Assembly: GCA_035690865.1 (NCBI GenBank)
Contig: DASSKE010000003.1
Coordinates: 1 to 64,000 of the forward strand
Source: CAMLQK01 sp035690865
GTDB taxonomy: Bacteria; Patescibacteriota; Saccharimonadia; Saccharimonadales; UBA4665
Direction: 5' to 3'
Length of the DNA: 64,000 nt
Shown: piece after piece, positions 1 to 9,678 of the stretch
Position numbering within the stretch: the first letter of the stretch is position 1
Layout: each line of letters starts with the position of its first letter
The notes under the pieces: generated by a model
The model's input: the letters and a program-made list of their open reading frames with translations, nothing else
Database searches by the model: none
What the model was told of the DNA's origin: nothing
Program-made: the position numbers and the translations under genes

Positions 1-3000
1 GGTACGGCCTAGCATGTTTTGCATGCTGTATTGTTTTTTGTTGGCGGCAACTGTTTCTTGCGGTTTTATGGTCATGAGCACGCCGCCAGCCAGGTGCAGG
101 CTTTCTTCTACGATGTTCCAGTTGGCATCGCGGGTGAAGCTTGGGCCGTCGCTGTCGCCGGTGTAGCCGTAGTATAGGTCGCCACGGCTGGCAAAGCTCC
201 AGTTGCTAATGCTGCTGCCGTAGCGCCCAATGATGCGCCCGGCTACATCGCGGTCGTAATACACGGCTGAACCTTGGCCGTTGGCGTCATACTGTTCCAT
301 GCCGCTGTTGCGGTCGGATGAGTCGTAGAACATGTAGAGCTCAGAGTTGCTGCCGCTTGGTGTGCCAATGTGCGTCATGTTGCCGTGGCTGTCGTATGTG
401 ATGCCGCCCAAGGCATTGCCAGTGCCCGAAACCAGCCGGTCGGCGTAGTCGTAACAGTATTTAGTGGTCACGCCGTCTATAGTTTGGGTGGTGCGGTTGC
501 TGTTTTTGCCGCTGTTGGCGTTCATATTGGCGGCCGTGCCACAGGTGGTGGTATCTTGTGTGCCAAAACCGTAGCTGTAGTTGTGCGTTCCCACCGTGGC
601 CGAGGTTAAGCGCCCCGCGCCATCGTAGCCATAACTAGATTGCAAGCTTGTGCTGCCCGCCGTAACCGTGTCGCTGCTCACTTTGCCGCTTTGCGTAAAG
701 TTGGCACTGCTGGCAATGGTGGTTGTGCCGTCGCCCATGGTGTAGGTAACGCTGTTGGCGCGCAGTAGGCTGTCGTAGCCGGGAACTACCTTCATTTGGC
801 CGGCGTTGGGATAGGTAATCTGACTTACACGACTGTAGGTGTCGTAGCTGATGCTTGCGTATGTGGTGCCGTCGAGCTTTTGAGCCGTCAGCCGGTTAAA
901 GGTATCGTAATCGTAGCTTTCGGTGCCAATCGGGCTGGCGCGCTGGGTGAGCTTGCCAAAGTTGTCATAGATTGTAGTGGTTTCGTGGTCGTACACATCG
1001 CGGTATTTAGTGGTACGGCCTAGCAGATCGACCCATTTTACAATCCAGCCATTGCCATCCCAGGTAGAACTTTGGAACGGGTCGCCGCCAACTGCGTAAT
1101 CGTTGCTCACCGTGCGAGCCGCTGCGCCATTAACTGCCGGAACTTGCGATGTGCTGACCCGGCCACGGCTGTCGTAGGTAGTACAGGTCCAGCCGTCACT
1201 GTTGGTTCGTGTGGCCACTACTCGACCGGCGTCGTCGTAGACGTTTTCGGTTTTAACCCCAGCCGTGGAGCCATTAGGGCTGGCGTCTGTACTCGTTTTG
1301 AGCATTCCGGCTTGTTTAAAGGCCTCTACCGGCGTGGTACAAGGGTTGTCGCGTGTTTCGCTCGCCCCGTAGTACACGTAGGTAAAGCTTGGGTTGCCCG
1401 CACTGTTCCCTGGCAAGCTCTTGCTGGTTTGGCGCAAGTAGCTGCCGCTTGCGCCCTGTTGTTCGTAAGTTGTGCTGGTTGTTAAGTTGAGGCCACCAGG
1501 GTCCACGCTGCTGCTTTGGGCCAAGCCCAGCTCTGGGTTGGTGCCGTAGTTGGTGTTGACTGTTTTGTCACCCAAAGTGCTGTCGTAGCTTTTGGCACTG
1601 GTTGGCAAGCTGTAATCCGGCGAGAAGTACGTAGCCGTTTGCGACGTTTCGCTGCCACCCGGAGGCGTCATGTACAAGCCAAAGGTGGCACTGTCGGTTG
1701 CTTTACCGGTGCGGAAGTAGTCAATAACTACGCGATGCGGTTTGTTGGCTATTGTTTCGCTAAAGGTTCCTGTTGGGTGGTTGCGGGCACCGCTGTCTTT
1801 CCAGTCGTCAATAACCAGTTTGTCGTCAATCCACATCCGTGCGCCGCCGTCGGAATTAATACGGAAGCTGTAGGTGCCGGTGGCTGGCAGGCGCATTTTG
1901 CCGCTGAGGCGCATGCCCCACATGCCGCTGTAGCCCGACACTGGCGCAGTGGTGCCAAAGTTCTTAACCAGAGTGCCGTCGGTAGCAATGTTGGTGGCGT
2001 GCTGCAGTGGCGCGCCGGTGAGGTTCACTTGGTACGCTACTCCGGCGTTTGAGCTGGTATTAGTGGCCCACGTTGGTCCGGTAGCCTTATAAATAACCGC
2101 GTTACCGTCGTTTTGCACTACAAAGTTAGAGGTGCCCTGGCCGCCAGTGCCCGATGACCACACTGCCGTGCCGCCATTGTAGAGCACCAAGTTGCCATCT
2201 GTTTGCATCGCTAAGCTCGTGGTTGTGCCGCCAGTATTGCTGGACCATAGTGCGCCAACCCCAGATGGGCCGTAGAGCACCAAGTTGCTGTCGTTTTGGT
2301 AGGCGAAGTGGAAGCGCCGATCAAGCGAGTACAAGTCGGTTCCCTTGGGAATGGTTTGCCCCGCTGCCAACGTGTTGCTGATGGTTTTAGTGCTGGCTGC
2401 CATGTAACTGACTGCCAGGCCGTTAACGCCTTGATCGTAGCTGGCATCGGTGCGAGCTACTTGGCTGGCGTAGGCCGCCAGCGGCACTTGCTGCTTGGGG
2501 TTAGAGGTGTCAAACCACGCCTTTGGCGCCGGACCGTAGCTGCTTACCGGCCGGTCTTCGTCGTCGTATACCGTGGTGCTCTTAAGGCCCAGCGAATCAG
2601 TTGCGCTGTACACCAAGTCTTTTTGCGCATCCCACTCGGTAGTAGCACTCTGGCCGGTTATGTCAGTATCTTCAATGGTGCGGAATAAAGTATCGTATTT
2701 GACACGTCGGGTGTAGCCGTTTGGCTCACTGCCGCCCACCACGTGCTCTTTGGTGAGGCCGGTGTAGCCTGGCACCGTATTGCCATTGGCATCAACGTAG
2801 CTTTTAGCCCCAGGTAAATATTCAATAGTGTGCTGTACGCGCGTTGCGCCGGTAGTTGGTGCCGGCTGCGTTACACTTACGACGCGACCAAGTGTGTCGT
2901 AACTCATCTGGCTGTTGGCGGTGTCGTCGTCGGCTCGTTTGCCTGCGCCAATGGCGTCCATCGCCAGGCTGCTGCGCACTGCATTCAGGCGGTAGCCCAC

Positions 3001-6000
3001 AAGCTGGCTGGCGGCGTTATTTACCGCTTCGTAACGGAAGTCAGTAGCTTCGTTGCCTGGCAGTTGGATGCGCGCCAGTTGGCCGCTGAGGTAAAAGAAG
3101 TTAGTTGCCCGGCCATCATCTGTTTTAACCGCACAAAGCATTCCACCAGGAGCACTGGCATCAAAGCCGGTTGGTGCCGTGCCACAGTTGCTATCGCCGC
3201 TGTAGTACAGTGTTGCGTTGCGTGAGGTATCCACGCCATCTTTTATCTTGTACAAATGAGTGGGGCCGCCGTTTTGGCTTTGGTATTCATATTGGAGTGC
3301 GGCCGGATTACGGTCGTCTACGCTGCTTGTAACAGAGGTTAACGTGCCGTCTGTGGCGAACACGTACGTACGTCCGTCAACGTCTTGCAAAGTGTAGCTA
3401 CCGTCGTCGTTGCGGATCAGCACGCCATCCTCGCCGTCCGGCGGAGTGTAGCCCGAGCCACTCCACTTGTACTCGTGCGTTGCGCCGCTGGCGTCGGTGA
3501 GCGTTACGCTATTTTGGTTTGTCTTGAGGTGATCGTACGCCACACTACCGCCAGCATCGAGGCCCATATTCCAACCCGCTGGTAACACGTTGGCCGAAGG
3601 CGTCATCCAGGTAGTCGGCACTATTTGTTGCGGAACGCTGGCGCTCTTCATCCAAAATTCAAAGCTAGCCGCTCCACCGGTATCAAAGTATTCGATAGTA
3701 ATGGGCACCGGAACGTTGGCAGTCATGTTAAATGTTGTACCGCCCCAGGTTGGCGAGGCAGGTGCGCCATGCTCCGTCCAGTCGTTTTGCACTACTGTGT
3801 TGTTACTGCCAATAGTAATCTTGGTGCCGTCGTCGCTGCGCGTGCCAAAGCTGTAGGTGCCGGTAGTCGGTGCCGTTACGTAACCTTGCCACCTAATTAA
3901 GAAGTCGCTCGGGCCACCAGGAACCGGTGCGCCCGTACCCCAGTTAAAGCTCAGATAGGGGTCAACGCGTTTCATAACCTGCGCGTTGCCAGTTGAGAAT
4001 GTGTTAGTGCCATCGCGGCGAGCAAAGTAGCTGCCGGTAAGGCCGTATTGCGTGCCAACTGGGCGAACGCCGGTTTGCAGCCAGTCGCTGGGAACAACCA
4101 TACCGTCGGTACTCACCACGCCTTTTACTTTGAGACGTGCCGTGGCGCTGCCACCCACTTCGCGGTAGTCCATGCGGATCGGTACAATTTGGCCTGCCGT
4201 TAAGCTTACACTGGTGCCATACTGATTACCGCACCATGTCCAGTTGTCGAGCACCACATTGCTGTTAATCCAAATTTTACAGCCATCGTCAACATCACTT
4301 CCAAACTGATAGCTCCCTGTTTCGGGCGCTACAAAGTAGCCTTCCCAGCGGGCGGCAAAGTTATCCGTGTTTATGGTGCCGCCGGATGGCGATCCAGTTC
4401 CCCAGTTAAAATCAATATTTTGGTCAACGCGTGTCACTACAGGGTCACCAGTGTAGCTGGTGTTATTCCAGTACTGCCCTACTAAACCGCTGCGCGACCG
4501 TAAGGGCGAATTGTACTCCAGGTTAACGCCCAGGGCGCCGCCTAAAGCTGCCGATGAATGGCTTGCGGCGCTGGTGCTCAAATTACCTGTTGCCAGGTCA
4601 ACGCTCACCGGACCGAGCGTGTCGTAAGTTTGCGATTTGTCCTTGCCGGTTCGGGTGTCAATTTTAAAGCCTACCGACGTTCCCCACATGCTGTACGAAC
4701 TGGTAATCGGGTCGTAGCTGCGGGCCTGCACGTAGTAGGTTGAGCCATCTTGCAAAATACCATCAGGAATAGTCCACTGAGTTGCATCTTGTTTGCCAGA
4801 GGTAATGAGCGCCCCTGTTGCGCCCGGTGCGCCACTCACTAGAATCTCATATTGCAGCGGCGTTGAACCGTTAGGGTTAGAAACCGTGCCAACACTAAAC
4901 GATGGCTGCGTATCGACATACACCTGGTTATCTGTTGGTGTGGTAACACTTGGCGCAGATGGCTGCCCACCGTATGTAAACGACACATAGCTACCAGATG
5001 TGCCACCTGTTCCTGGATCAAAGTTCTTAAATGAATCAGTGGTGCCATCTTCGCCGCCAAGCATCAGCCACGCGCCAAAGTCGCCGCGGCTAATCATAGC
5101 TTGATAAATATTAGTAACGTTTATATCGCCAGCGGTGGCAAAACTGCCCGAGGCGTTAAACGTGCCACCTTCTAAGCAACCAAAATTATTAGTACAGGTA
5201 GCGTGACCCACCTGGAAGTTGTGCGTATTGTAGTTGCCCGTCCAAAAACCGGCGTTGGTGCGCTGCAAAAGGTGCAAGGTGGCGTTGGTGAGAATATTGC
5301 CGGAATTATTAAGCTGGTCGTAAGGCGCAAACACCGCACTGCGCCAGTAGCGAAGTGTGTAGTTGCTATCGTACAGCGAGCCAGCGTAGGGGTTACAGGT
5401 GTTAGATTGGCATACGTAGCCATCGCTCTTGAGCGAAACATAGGTACCACCCGCTCGCGTGCCAAAGTTGCTCTGGAAGGTCGTGGGGTCAATAACCGCC
5501 GGAAAAGCTGTATCAGGCAATGATTGTAGATAGTCTTTATCGATTGCTACGGTCAACGTACCGTCGGCATACTCCTGGTTGAGTACGTTCTTGGTTTCTG
5601 GACCAAAGGTATTCAAAATAAGCGTCGGGGCGGCAATGGCAAAATCATCGCCCAGTGCACCCCGTATACCAAACCCGTCTTTTTGCTTGGCGAGGGTAGC
5701 ACCAACCACCTTAAAGGCTACGCTGGTTGCCGCATCTTTATTTTTGAGAACGATGTTTTCTTTAACTGCGTCAGCCGTAACAACGTACTCAACATTGACG
5801 CCTGGCCACAAATCGTAGTAGTGCACTACCTGCTGGTTGTTGCCATTGGTAGTGATGACCGGAGCAACCGTTTTGGCGTTAACAGGCGCGTAGCCAATCT
5901 GACTGCCATCTTTTTGCAGGCGGACCATGCCGCTTTGTTGGTCACTTGAAGCAAAGCGCGCCTGCCAACTGTTCTTGGTGGTTGTGTAGGTTGTGGGGTC

Positions 6001-6603
6001 ACTAAAAAGCGACTCGACTTTGCCGAGCAGTTTGCCAAACACATTGCCAGAATCGCCGGCATTGGTGTCTTCGGTAAGCGTGGTGTCAATGTCTGTCCAC
6101 TGACCATCTTTTTGGTAGAATTGCGACTCAAAATAATTGCGTTGTGTTATGGACCCGTCGGGGTTAACACGCATCGATGTTCGAGCGGTGCGCTTGTCGG
6201 TTAGTTCACGCGCCTGAATTTTGGGTGACTGCACAAAACCTTTTAACGTTTCGCCAGCGGCATTGCGGCGGCTGCTTTGGGCACCCGGCAAACCCGTAGC
6301 CGTGTCTTTATCTATTACGCTTGCATCGCGGGCGGCGATTTGCGGTGCGGTAGTGGCCTTCATACCACTAGGGTAATTGTAGGAATGTTCTTGGGTAGAA
6401 GCCTCGTCAAACGGCTGGATATGGCTGTTCTTTTTGAGCAGATCCTTTACCTGCCGGTCGGCCACAATCGCCGAAGCGGTAGGGATACTGCTACTCACCA
6501 AAAAGACGGTCAACATGGTTACCATTCCGGCGCGCTGCCATGCCTGCCGTGTGCCAAGGCGTACTTTTTTTGATACGTTTAATATTCCCCGGCGTTTTTT
6601 CAC
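1..6603 (-). CDS. Giant secreted YD/RHS-repeat protein with PA14 and mannose-lectin-like domains (C-terminus beyond window)
   Basis: The frame is open from a GTG at 6603 to base 1 (2201 codons) with no stop in the segments I translated, so the C-terminus is missing. GTG 6603 is chosen for the GGAG seven bases upstream. Residues 1-45 form a signal peptide (KKRR, then hydrophobic VTMLTVFLVSSSIPTASA). Next come a beta-rich region (about 370-500, DNRLRE-like), a fibronectin-like stretch, two PA14-like domains (about 700-840 and 855-1000), an RHS-type region, a B-lectin-like domain (about 1400-1505) with three QxDxNxVxY-type motifs (YQNDSNLVLY, MQTDGNLVLY, VQNDGNAVIY), a third PA14-like domain (about 1518-1655), and YD repeats to the edge (YDDAGRV, YDSRGRV, YDGAGRL, YDYADRL). 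RHS/YD proteins form shells that often carry a C-terminal toxin or adhesin; the tip here is unseen. The sortase upstream could anchor it. Family is confident; function is inferred. Confidence 0.9.
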   Translation of the reverse strand, partial: MKKRRGILNVSKKVRLGTRQAWQRAGMVTMLTVFLVSSSIPTASAIVADRQVKDLLKKNSHIQPFDEASTQEHSYNYPSGMKATTAPQIAARDASVIDKDTATGLPGAQSSRRNAAGETLKGFVQSPKIQARELTDKRTARTSMRVNPDGSITQRNYFESQFYQKDGQWTDIDTTLTEDTNAGDSGNVFGKLLGKVESLFSDPTTYTTTKNSWQARFASSDQQSGMVRLQKDGSQIGYAPVNAKTVAPVITTNGNNQQVVHYYDLWPGVNVEYVVTADAVKENIVLKNKDAATSVAFKVVGATLAKQKDGFGIRGALGDDFAIAAPTLILNTFGPETKNVLNQEYADGTLTVAIDKDYLQSLPDTAFPAVIDPTTFQSNFGTRAGGTYVSLKSDGYVCQSNTCNPYAGSLYDSNYTLRYWRSAVFAPYDQLNNSGNILTNATLHLLQRTNAGFWTGNYNTHNFQVGHATCTNNFGCLEGGTFNASGSFATAGDINVTNIYQAMISRGDFGAWLMLGGEDGTTDSFKNFDPGTGGTSGSYVSFTYGGQPSAPSVTTPTDNQVYVDTQPSFSVGTVSNPNGSTPLQYEILVSGAPGATGALITSGKQDATQWTIPDGILQDGSTYYVQARSYDPITSSYSMWGTSVGFKIDTRTGKDKSQTYDTLGPVSVDLATGNLSTSAASHSSAALGGALGVNLEYNSPLRSRSGLVGQYWNNTSYTGDPVVTRVDQNIDFNWGTGSPSGGTINTDNFAARWEGYFVAPETGSYQFGSDVDDGCKIWINSNVVLDNWTWCGNQYGTSVSLTAGQIVPIRMDYREVGGSATARLKVKGVVSTDGMVVPSDWLQTGVRPVGTQYGLTGSYFARRDGTNTFSTGNAQVMKRVDPYLSFNWGTGAPVPGGPSDFLIRWQGYVTAPTTGTYSFGTRSDDGTKITIGSNNTVVQNDWTEHGAPASPTWGGTTFNMTANVPVPITIEYFDTGGAASFEFWMKSASVPQQIVPTTWMTPSANVLPAGWNMGLDAGGSVAYDHLKTNQNSVTLTDASGATHEYKWSGSGYTPPDGEDGVLIRNDDGSYTLQDVDGRTYVFATDGTLTSVTSSVDDRNPAALQYEYQSQNGGPTHLYKIKDGVDTSRNATLYYSGDSNCGTAPTGFDASAPGGMLCAVKTDDGRATNFFYLSGQLARIQLPGNEATDFRYEAVNNAASQLVGYRLNAVRSSLAMDAIGAGKRADDDTANSQMSYDTLGRVVSVTQPAPTTGATRVQHTIEYLPGAKSYVDANGNTVPGYTGLTKEHVVGGSEPNGYTRRVKYDTLFRTIEDTDITGQSATTEWDAQKDLVYSATDSLGLKSTTVYDDEDRPVSSYGPAPKAWFDTSNPKQQVPLAAYASQVARTDASYDQGVNGLAVSYMAASTKTISNTLAAGQTIPKGTDLYSLDRRFHFAYQNDSNLVLYGPSGVGALWSSNTGGTTTSLAMQTDGNLVLYNGGTAVWSSGTGGQGTSNFVVQNDGNAVIYKATGPTWATNTSSNAGVAYQVNLTGAPLQHATNIATDGTLVKNFGTTAPVSGYSGMWGMRLSGKMRLPATGTYSFRINSDGGARMWIDDKLVIDDWKDSGARNHPTGTFSETIANKPHRVVIDYFRTGKATDSATFGLYMTPPGGSETSQTATYFSPDYSLPTSAKSYDSTLGDKTVNTNYGTNPELGLAQSSSVDPGGLNLTTSTTYEQQGASGSYLRQTSKSLPGNSAGNPSFTYVYYGASETRDNPCTTPVEAFKQAGMLKTSTDASPNGSTAGVKTENVYDDAGRVVATRTNSDGWTCTTYDSRGRVSTSQVPAVNGAAARTVSNDYAVGGDPFQSSTWDGNGWIVKWVDLLGRTTKYRDVYDHETTTIYDNFGKLTQRASPIGTESYDYDTFNRLTAQKLDGTTYASISYDTYSRVSQITYPNAGQMKVVPGYDSLLRANSVTYTMGDGTTTIASSANFTQSGKVSSDTVTAGSTSLQSSYGYDGAGRLTSATVGTHNYSYGFGTQDTTTCGTAANMNANSGKNSNRTTQTIDGVTTKYCYDYADRLVSGTGNALGGITYDSHGNMTHIGTPSGSNSELYMFYDSSDRNSGMEQYDANGQGSAVYYDRDVAGRIIGRYGSSISNWSFASRGDLYYGYTGDSDGPSFTRDANWNIVEESLHLAGGVLMTIKPQETVAANKKQYSMQNMLGRT

Positions 6604-6724
6604 TAGCCCGCTCCGTTTCACCTTATTTAAGCAGCATAATACAGGTGTTTCGCCAGGCGGCGCAATAATTTTGGCGTAAGAAAATACAATTCTACATCGC
6701 TATGATAACTATAGATATATATGT

Positions 6725-7354
6725 TTAAAGCTGCTTTGCGGGATCTATGTTAGCTGCAGTTTGCTCGGCGATAACCACTTCGCGTCCGTCGGCCGAACCA
6801 CGTTTGGTACAACTATAGAGTGTCATATGATCCTCATTCGTCACCTGTTCTATTTTCGTATCATTAGGAGCAACTTTATAGCGGTTTACTACCTTATACT
6901 CGTATCGAACGCCGTTATAGTCAGCGTATAGTTTGTCGCCCATCATGAGCTCGTCTAAGTTGTAAAACGGAGATTTGTATCGCGTTTCGCCAGGAGTCAG
7001 GCCCAGTTCAAAACGGTGTGCAGCCAGAATAAAGTTGCCGCCGTCTTTAGGGTTGCCCCGCTCCGGCGAACGCCACCAGGCGTTGTCATTAAGTACATGC
7101 TTATCGCCCGCTTTGTAGGTAATATTGATCTTTAATTTAGGGATATACAAACGGTCTTCGGTAAGTGCCGCACGCTCTGTAGGTACTGGCGTGGTCCAGT
7201 TTTTAGGCGGAATAACCTTTTGCATCTGTGGAGCCGACAACAAAATTAACAGATATATGCCACCACCAATACAAACCAATGATACAAGTGTCAGTAATCG
7301 TCCGAACAGTGTGCGGTGCTTGCTACGACCTTTTATCGTATCCTTCTGCTCCAT
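6725..7354 (-). CDS. Sortase-family transpeptidase, membrane anchored
   Basis: The 209-residue protein has one N-terminal membrane segment (about 19-40) and an extracellular sortase fold. The catalytic triad is visible: H113 in AAHR, C182 in TLYSCT and R191 in GREVVIAE. Sortases cut a C-terminal sorting motif on secreted proteins and join them to the wall or to pilins. The gene precedes the giant YD-repeat gene on the same strand by about 120 bases, which makes that protein a candidate substrate, but its C-terminus lies outside the window. The start is supported by AGAGGA upstream. The short length and SCT motif fit class D/E-like sortases; the exact class is not certain. Confidence 0.88.
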   Translation of the reverse strand: MEQKDTIKGRSKHRTLFGRLLTLVSLVCIGGGIYLLILLSAPQMQKVIPPKNWTTPVPTERAALTEDRLYIPKLKINITYKAGDKHVLNDNAWWRSPERGNPKDGGNFILAAHRFELGLTPGETRYKSPFYNLDELMMGDKLYADYNGVRYEYKVVNRYKVAPNDTKIEQVTNEDHMTLYSCTKRGSADGREVVIAEQTAANIDPAKQL

Positions 7355-7405
7355 GATACTAAATTCCTCTATGCTATATGGTTCATCACGGTTATACTTA
7401 TAAAT

Positions 7406-8113
7406 GTGGCTACGCCAATTACCTTACCAGAGTCAAAACCCACCGGTCCAGACTGGCACAACTCGCACCAAAAGTACGAGCAGGATGCCTTTTTTGTTAC
7501 TTTGCTGCGTCCGGTTGTTACCCCCGTGGCCGCACAGGCAGTCCTGTTATTAAGTAAACACGGCTATTATCCTTTTGTACAGGAACGAGTGCGCTTTCCT
7601 TTGGCCAAGATGCAAGTTATGGAGTCCCAAGATGAGCCGCTCGAGAATAACCGAAAAGGTATTACCGTTCCGCTTGCCAAACTCATAGACACCCTTTCGA
7701 TTGATAGCTTCATCGAGTTCTGTCATGTAAGTGACGATCCTGAGAATCCTGGCGAAATGGCTGTATTTGGCGGCCCTCGTCCACAGATGGCCAAAGAAGA
7801 AGCGCGTATTGAGCGGTTTTTAACGCGCCGCGTCGTGGATGATTACGGCACGGTAAGCGTTCCCACCGAAGAAGACATAGAAATGTACAAACTGCGCGAA
7901 AAGATTACGCCGCGCATACGGCCGGCCATTTGGGGCACCACTTCGACCCTTGGCTTTACGCATCAGGTTGGCACCTACGACTACTACCGTGAGCTCGTGC
8001 GGCGTGAACTCATCTATTATTTTAGAGGCGACCAGCAAACTGACCTTTCAATCTTTTTGGGATTGTTTATGAAAGCTAGCGAGGCACTGACCATTCAGGA
8101 GTCTGCGGAGTAG
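7406..8113 (+). CDS. Hypothetical protein, soluble
   Basis: This 235-residue protein has no signal peptide or membrane segment and I do not recognise a family. I start it at GTG 7406 because the longer frame from 7316 would run into the divergent sortase gene and its first 30 residues look non-coding; no convincing ribosome binding site is seen. It contains a charged middle (EEARIERFLTRRVVDDYG) and a C-terminal part rich in aromatic residues (YDYYRELVRRELIYYF). A promoter for the next gene follows immediately. Coding is likely from length and composition; function unknown. Confidence 0.65.
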   Translation: MATPITLPESKPTGPDWHNSHQKYEQDAFFVTLLRPVVTPVAAQAVLLLSKHGYYPFVQERVRFPLAKMQVMESQDEPLENNRKGITVPLAKLIDTLSIDSFIEFCHVSDDPENPGEMAVFGGPRPQMAKEEARIERFLTRRVVDDYGTVSVPTEEDIEMYKLREKITPRIRPAIWGTTSTLGFTHQVGTYDYYRELVRRELIYYFRGDQQTDLSIFLGLFMKASEALTIQESAE

Positions 8114-8121
8114 GCGTAACC

Positions 8122-8150
8122 TTGATATTTTGTTACAGTAGCTATATAAG
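8122..8150 (+). promoter_or_regulatory. Promoter for the acidic protein gene at 8167
   Basis: A -35 box TTGATA (8122-8127) and a -10 box TATAAG (8145-8150) are separated by 17 bases, each matching five of six consensus bases. A strong AAGGGAGG ribosome site follows at 8154-8161. Confidence 0.55.
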
Positions 8151-8166
8151 TTTAAGGGAGGAACGC

Positions 8167-8454
8167 ATGGGACAAGATGACACAAACGGCACAGATCCAC
8201 TGCAGGCCAAGGATGATCTTTTTAACCCAAACGTTGATGAGGTACGTCTTGAAGATGACGGCGATTCACCAGATGCGCCTGCCGACGACGTCGCCGTGCC
8301 AACGCATTACAACAACGAGCACCCCTTAACTGACACAGGCATAGACGAAGGCGAAGCTTACGACGCCGGGCCAGCCACCGCTGCCGGCTTTGATGACCAA
8401 GAAGAAGAGCCGGACACACACGTTAAGCCAGTAGAGCTTGACCACGAAGATTAA
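8167..8454 (+). CDS. Small, strongly acidic hypothetical protein
   Basis: 95 residues, about one third Asp or Glu, with no hydrophobic segment; probably disordered. ATG 8167 is preferred over the in-frame 8122 because AAGGGAGG sits six bases upstream. It has its own promoter and a strong terminator directly after the stop, so it is a single-gene unit. No family recognised. Acidic low-complexity proteins of this type can be chaperone-like or nucleic-acid mimics, but nothing here shows that. Confidence 0.75.
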   Translation: MGQDDTNGTDPLQAKDDLFNPNVDEVRLEDDGDSPDAPADDVAVPTHYNNEHPLTDTGIDEGEAYDAGPATAAGFDDQEEEPDTHVKPVELDHED

Positions 8455-8477
8455 TGCAGGGCACATTTGGTCCAAAG

Positions 8478-8507
8478 AAAAAGAACCGGTAGTAACCGGT
8501 TCTTTTT
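8478..8507. terminator. Bidirectional intrinsic terminator
   Basis: An 11-bp perfect stem (AAAGAACCGGT / ACCGGTTCTTT) with loop AGTA, followed by T-rich sequence on both strands. It lies between the converging ends of the acidic protein gene and the 31-residue gene. Confidence 0.9.
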
Positions 8508-8530
8508 GGTAAACTCATTGGTTATGCGTT

Positions 8531-8626
8531 TCAGATTTTGCCGAGAAGCATATCGATCTTGCGAATTTGCTTATCTTCTGACTTTGAAAATTCAAAGGCA
8601 AGTCCGCTCTTGGTTTTAACCGTCAT
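8531..8626 (-). CDS. Very small protein (31 residues)
   Basis: ATG 8626 to TGA 8531 encodes MTVKTKSGLAFEFSKSEDK and a further 12 residues ending MLLGKI. The start is preceded by AGGGGGA, a good Shine-Dalgarno at normal spacing, and the stop is followed by a strong bidirectional terminator, so the unit has the layout of a real gene. The peptide is charged and not hydrophobic, which argues against a type I toxin. No family recognised. Confidence 0.6.
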   Translation of the reverse strand: MTVKTKSGLAFEFSKSEDKQIRKIDMLLGKI

Positions 8627-8818
8627 ATGCAATTTCCCCCTTTTTTTGTTTTGCTATGATTTGTTTTTTAAAAGTTTTTGTTTGTGATCACAACACCTAT
8701 TATTATACATAATTCTTATGTTTTGTCAATGGTGTCTATCACTTACCTTAATAATATCAGCTTTAGTAACGATACTCCAACTTTTTTACAACAGAGGTGG
8801 GGTGAGTCATATTTACAA

Positions 8819-9664
8819 CTAGACTGTGGAAGAGTTTGGCGAAGCAGCTACAATGCCAACGCTGTTCAGGTCTGTCAGGTAAGATTCGTACAATCTTGTT
8901 TGGATCATCGATTGCAAACAATGGCCCGCAAAATCAAGCACCCCCTCATGCAAAGCAGTGCTATTGCCTTCTGCCTCGCGCGCAAAAGTTGGAATAAGCG
9001 CATCGACTGAGGTATTGTGCGTCAAAGTGAGCACCGGCTTAAGTGTCTCGGTTAAGTTTACGACCGGCACCTCGTAGTCGGAACCATTTCCACGTTTTTT
9101 GAGCTGTAAAGGTAGCTTTTTAGGTTGGCCGTCTTGATCGAGCCAAATGCTATACATGTCATGGTTGTGGTTGGGGCTCCGTGATGACTTATCTTCGCGC
9201 TGCGATGCGGGGAACAAAAAGAAATCACTGTCCACTCCTGCCCGGGCCATAAGATATAGCGCCATAGCTTCGGACACTTCTTTGTGCATGCTAATACTCT
9301 CGCTATGACGGACAAATACTTCACCCAGCCGGTCGCACATCTGGCTACGCGACGCTTGTGATGGCTGCTTCCTTGCCGCTCGCTCCTTAAACATTGGCAT
9401 CAGAGCGTATAGAATCTGGTTGCTACAGAATTCGCTAAAAGCAACATTCAGCGAGCGTGCCTGGTCAAGCTTGTACGAGGCGTCGTCCCACCATTCGGTA
9501 TCGCCGGTTTTTATACTGGCCTCTACACCCCTCCAAGCGCTAATACGCAAACTTCCCACCGTAGGATTGGAGTTGATCCTCGCCATCTTTAAGCTACAGC
9601 CAGAATGCAATTCTTCTGCCAACAACAGAGGTTCCTGGGCGCAGCCACATTTTCTTTTAGACAT
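8819..9664 (-). CDS. Hypothetical protein, 281 residues
   Basis: The start at 9664 is fixed by GAGGAGGGGAT immediately upstream. The N-terminus carries a CGC motif (MSKRKCGCAQEP). The rest is mixed helical, with no signal peptide or membrane helix. It is preceded by a tRNA gene and its terminator on the same strand. I do not recognise the family. Confidence 0.75.
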   Translation of the reverse strand: MSKRKCGCAQEPLLLAEELHSGCSLKMARINSNPTVGSLRISAWRGVEASIKTGDTEWWDDASYKLDQARSLNVAFSEFCSNQILYALMPMFKERAARKQPSQASRSQMCDRLGEVFVRHSESISMHKEVSEAMALYLMARAGVDSDFFLFPASQREDKSSRSPNHNHDMYSIWLDQDGQPKKLPLQLKKRGNGSDYEVPVVNLTETLKPVLTLTHNTSVDALIPTFAREAEGNSTALHEGVLDFAGHCLQSMIQTRLYESYLTDLNSVGIVAASPNSSTV

Positions 9665-9678
9665 ATCCCCTCCTCAGG

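Noticed and set aside
1..6600. Many open frames on the plus strand across 370-6679
   Set aside because: They lie opposite the long YD-repeat frame, have no ribosome sites and poor composition; they are shadows of the repetitive gene.
7316..7405. N-terminal extension of the 7406 gene from ATG 7316
   Set aside because: It overlaps the divergent sortase start, and the extra residues look non-coding.
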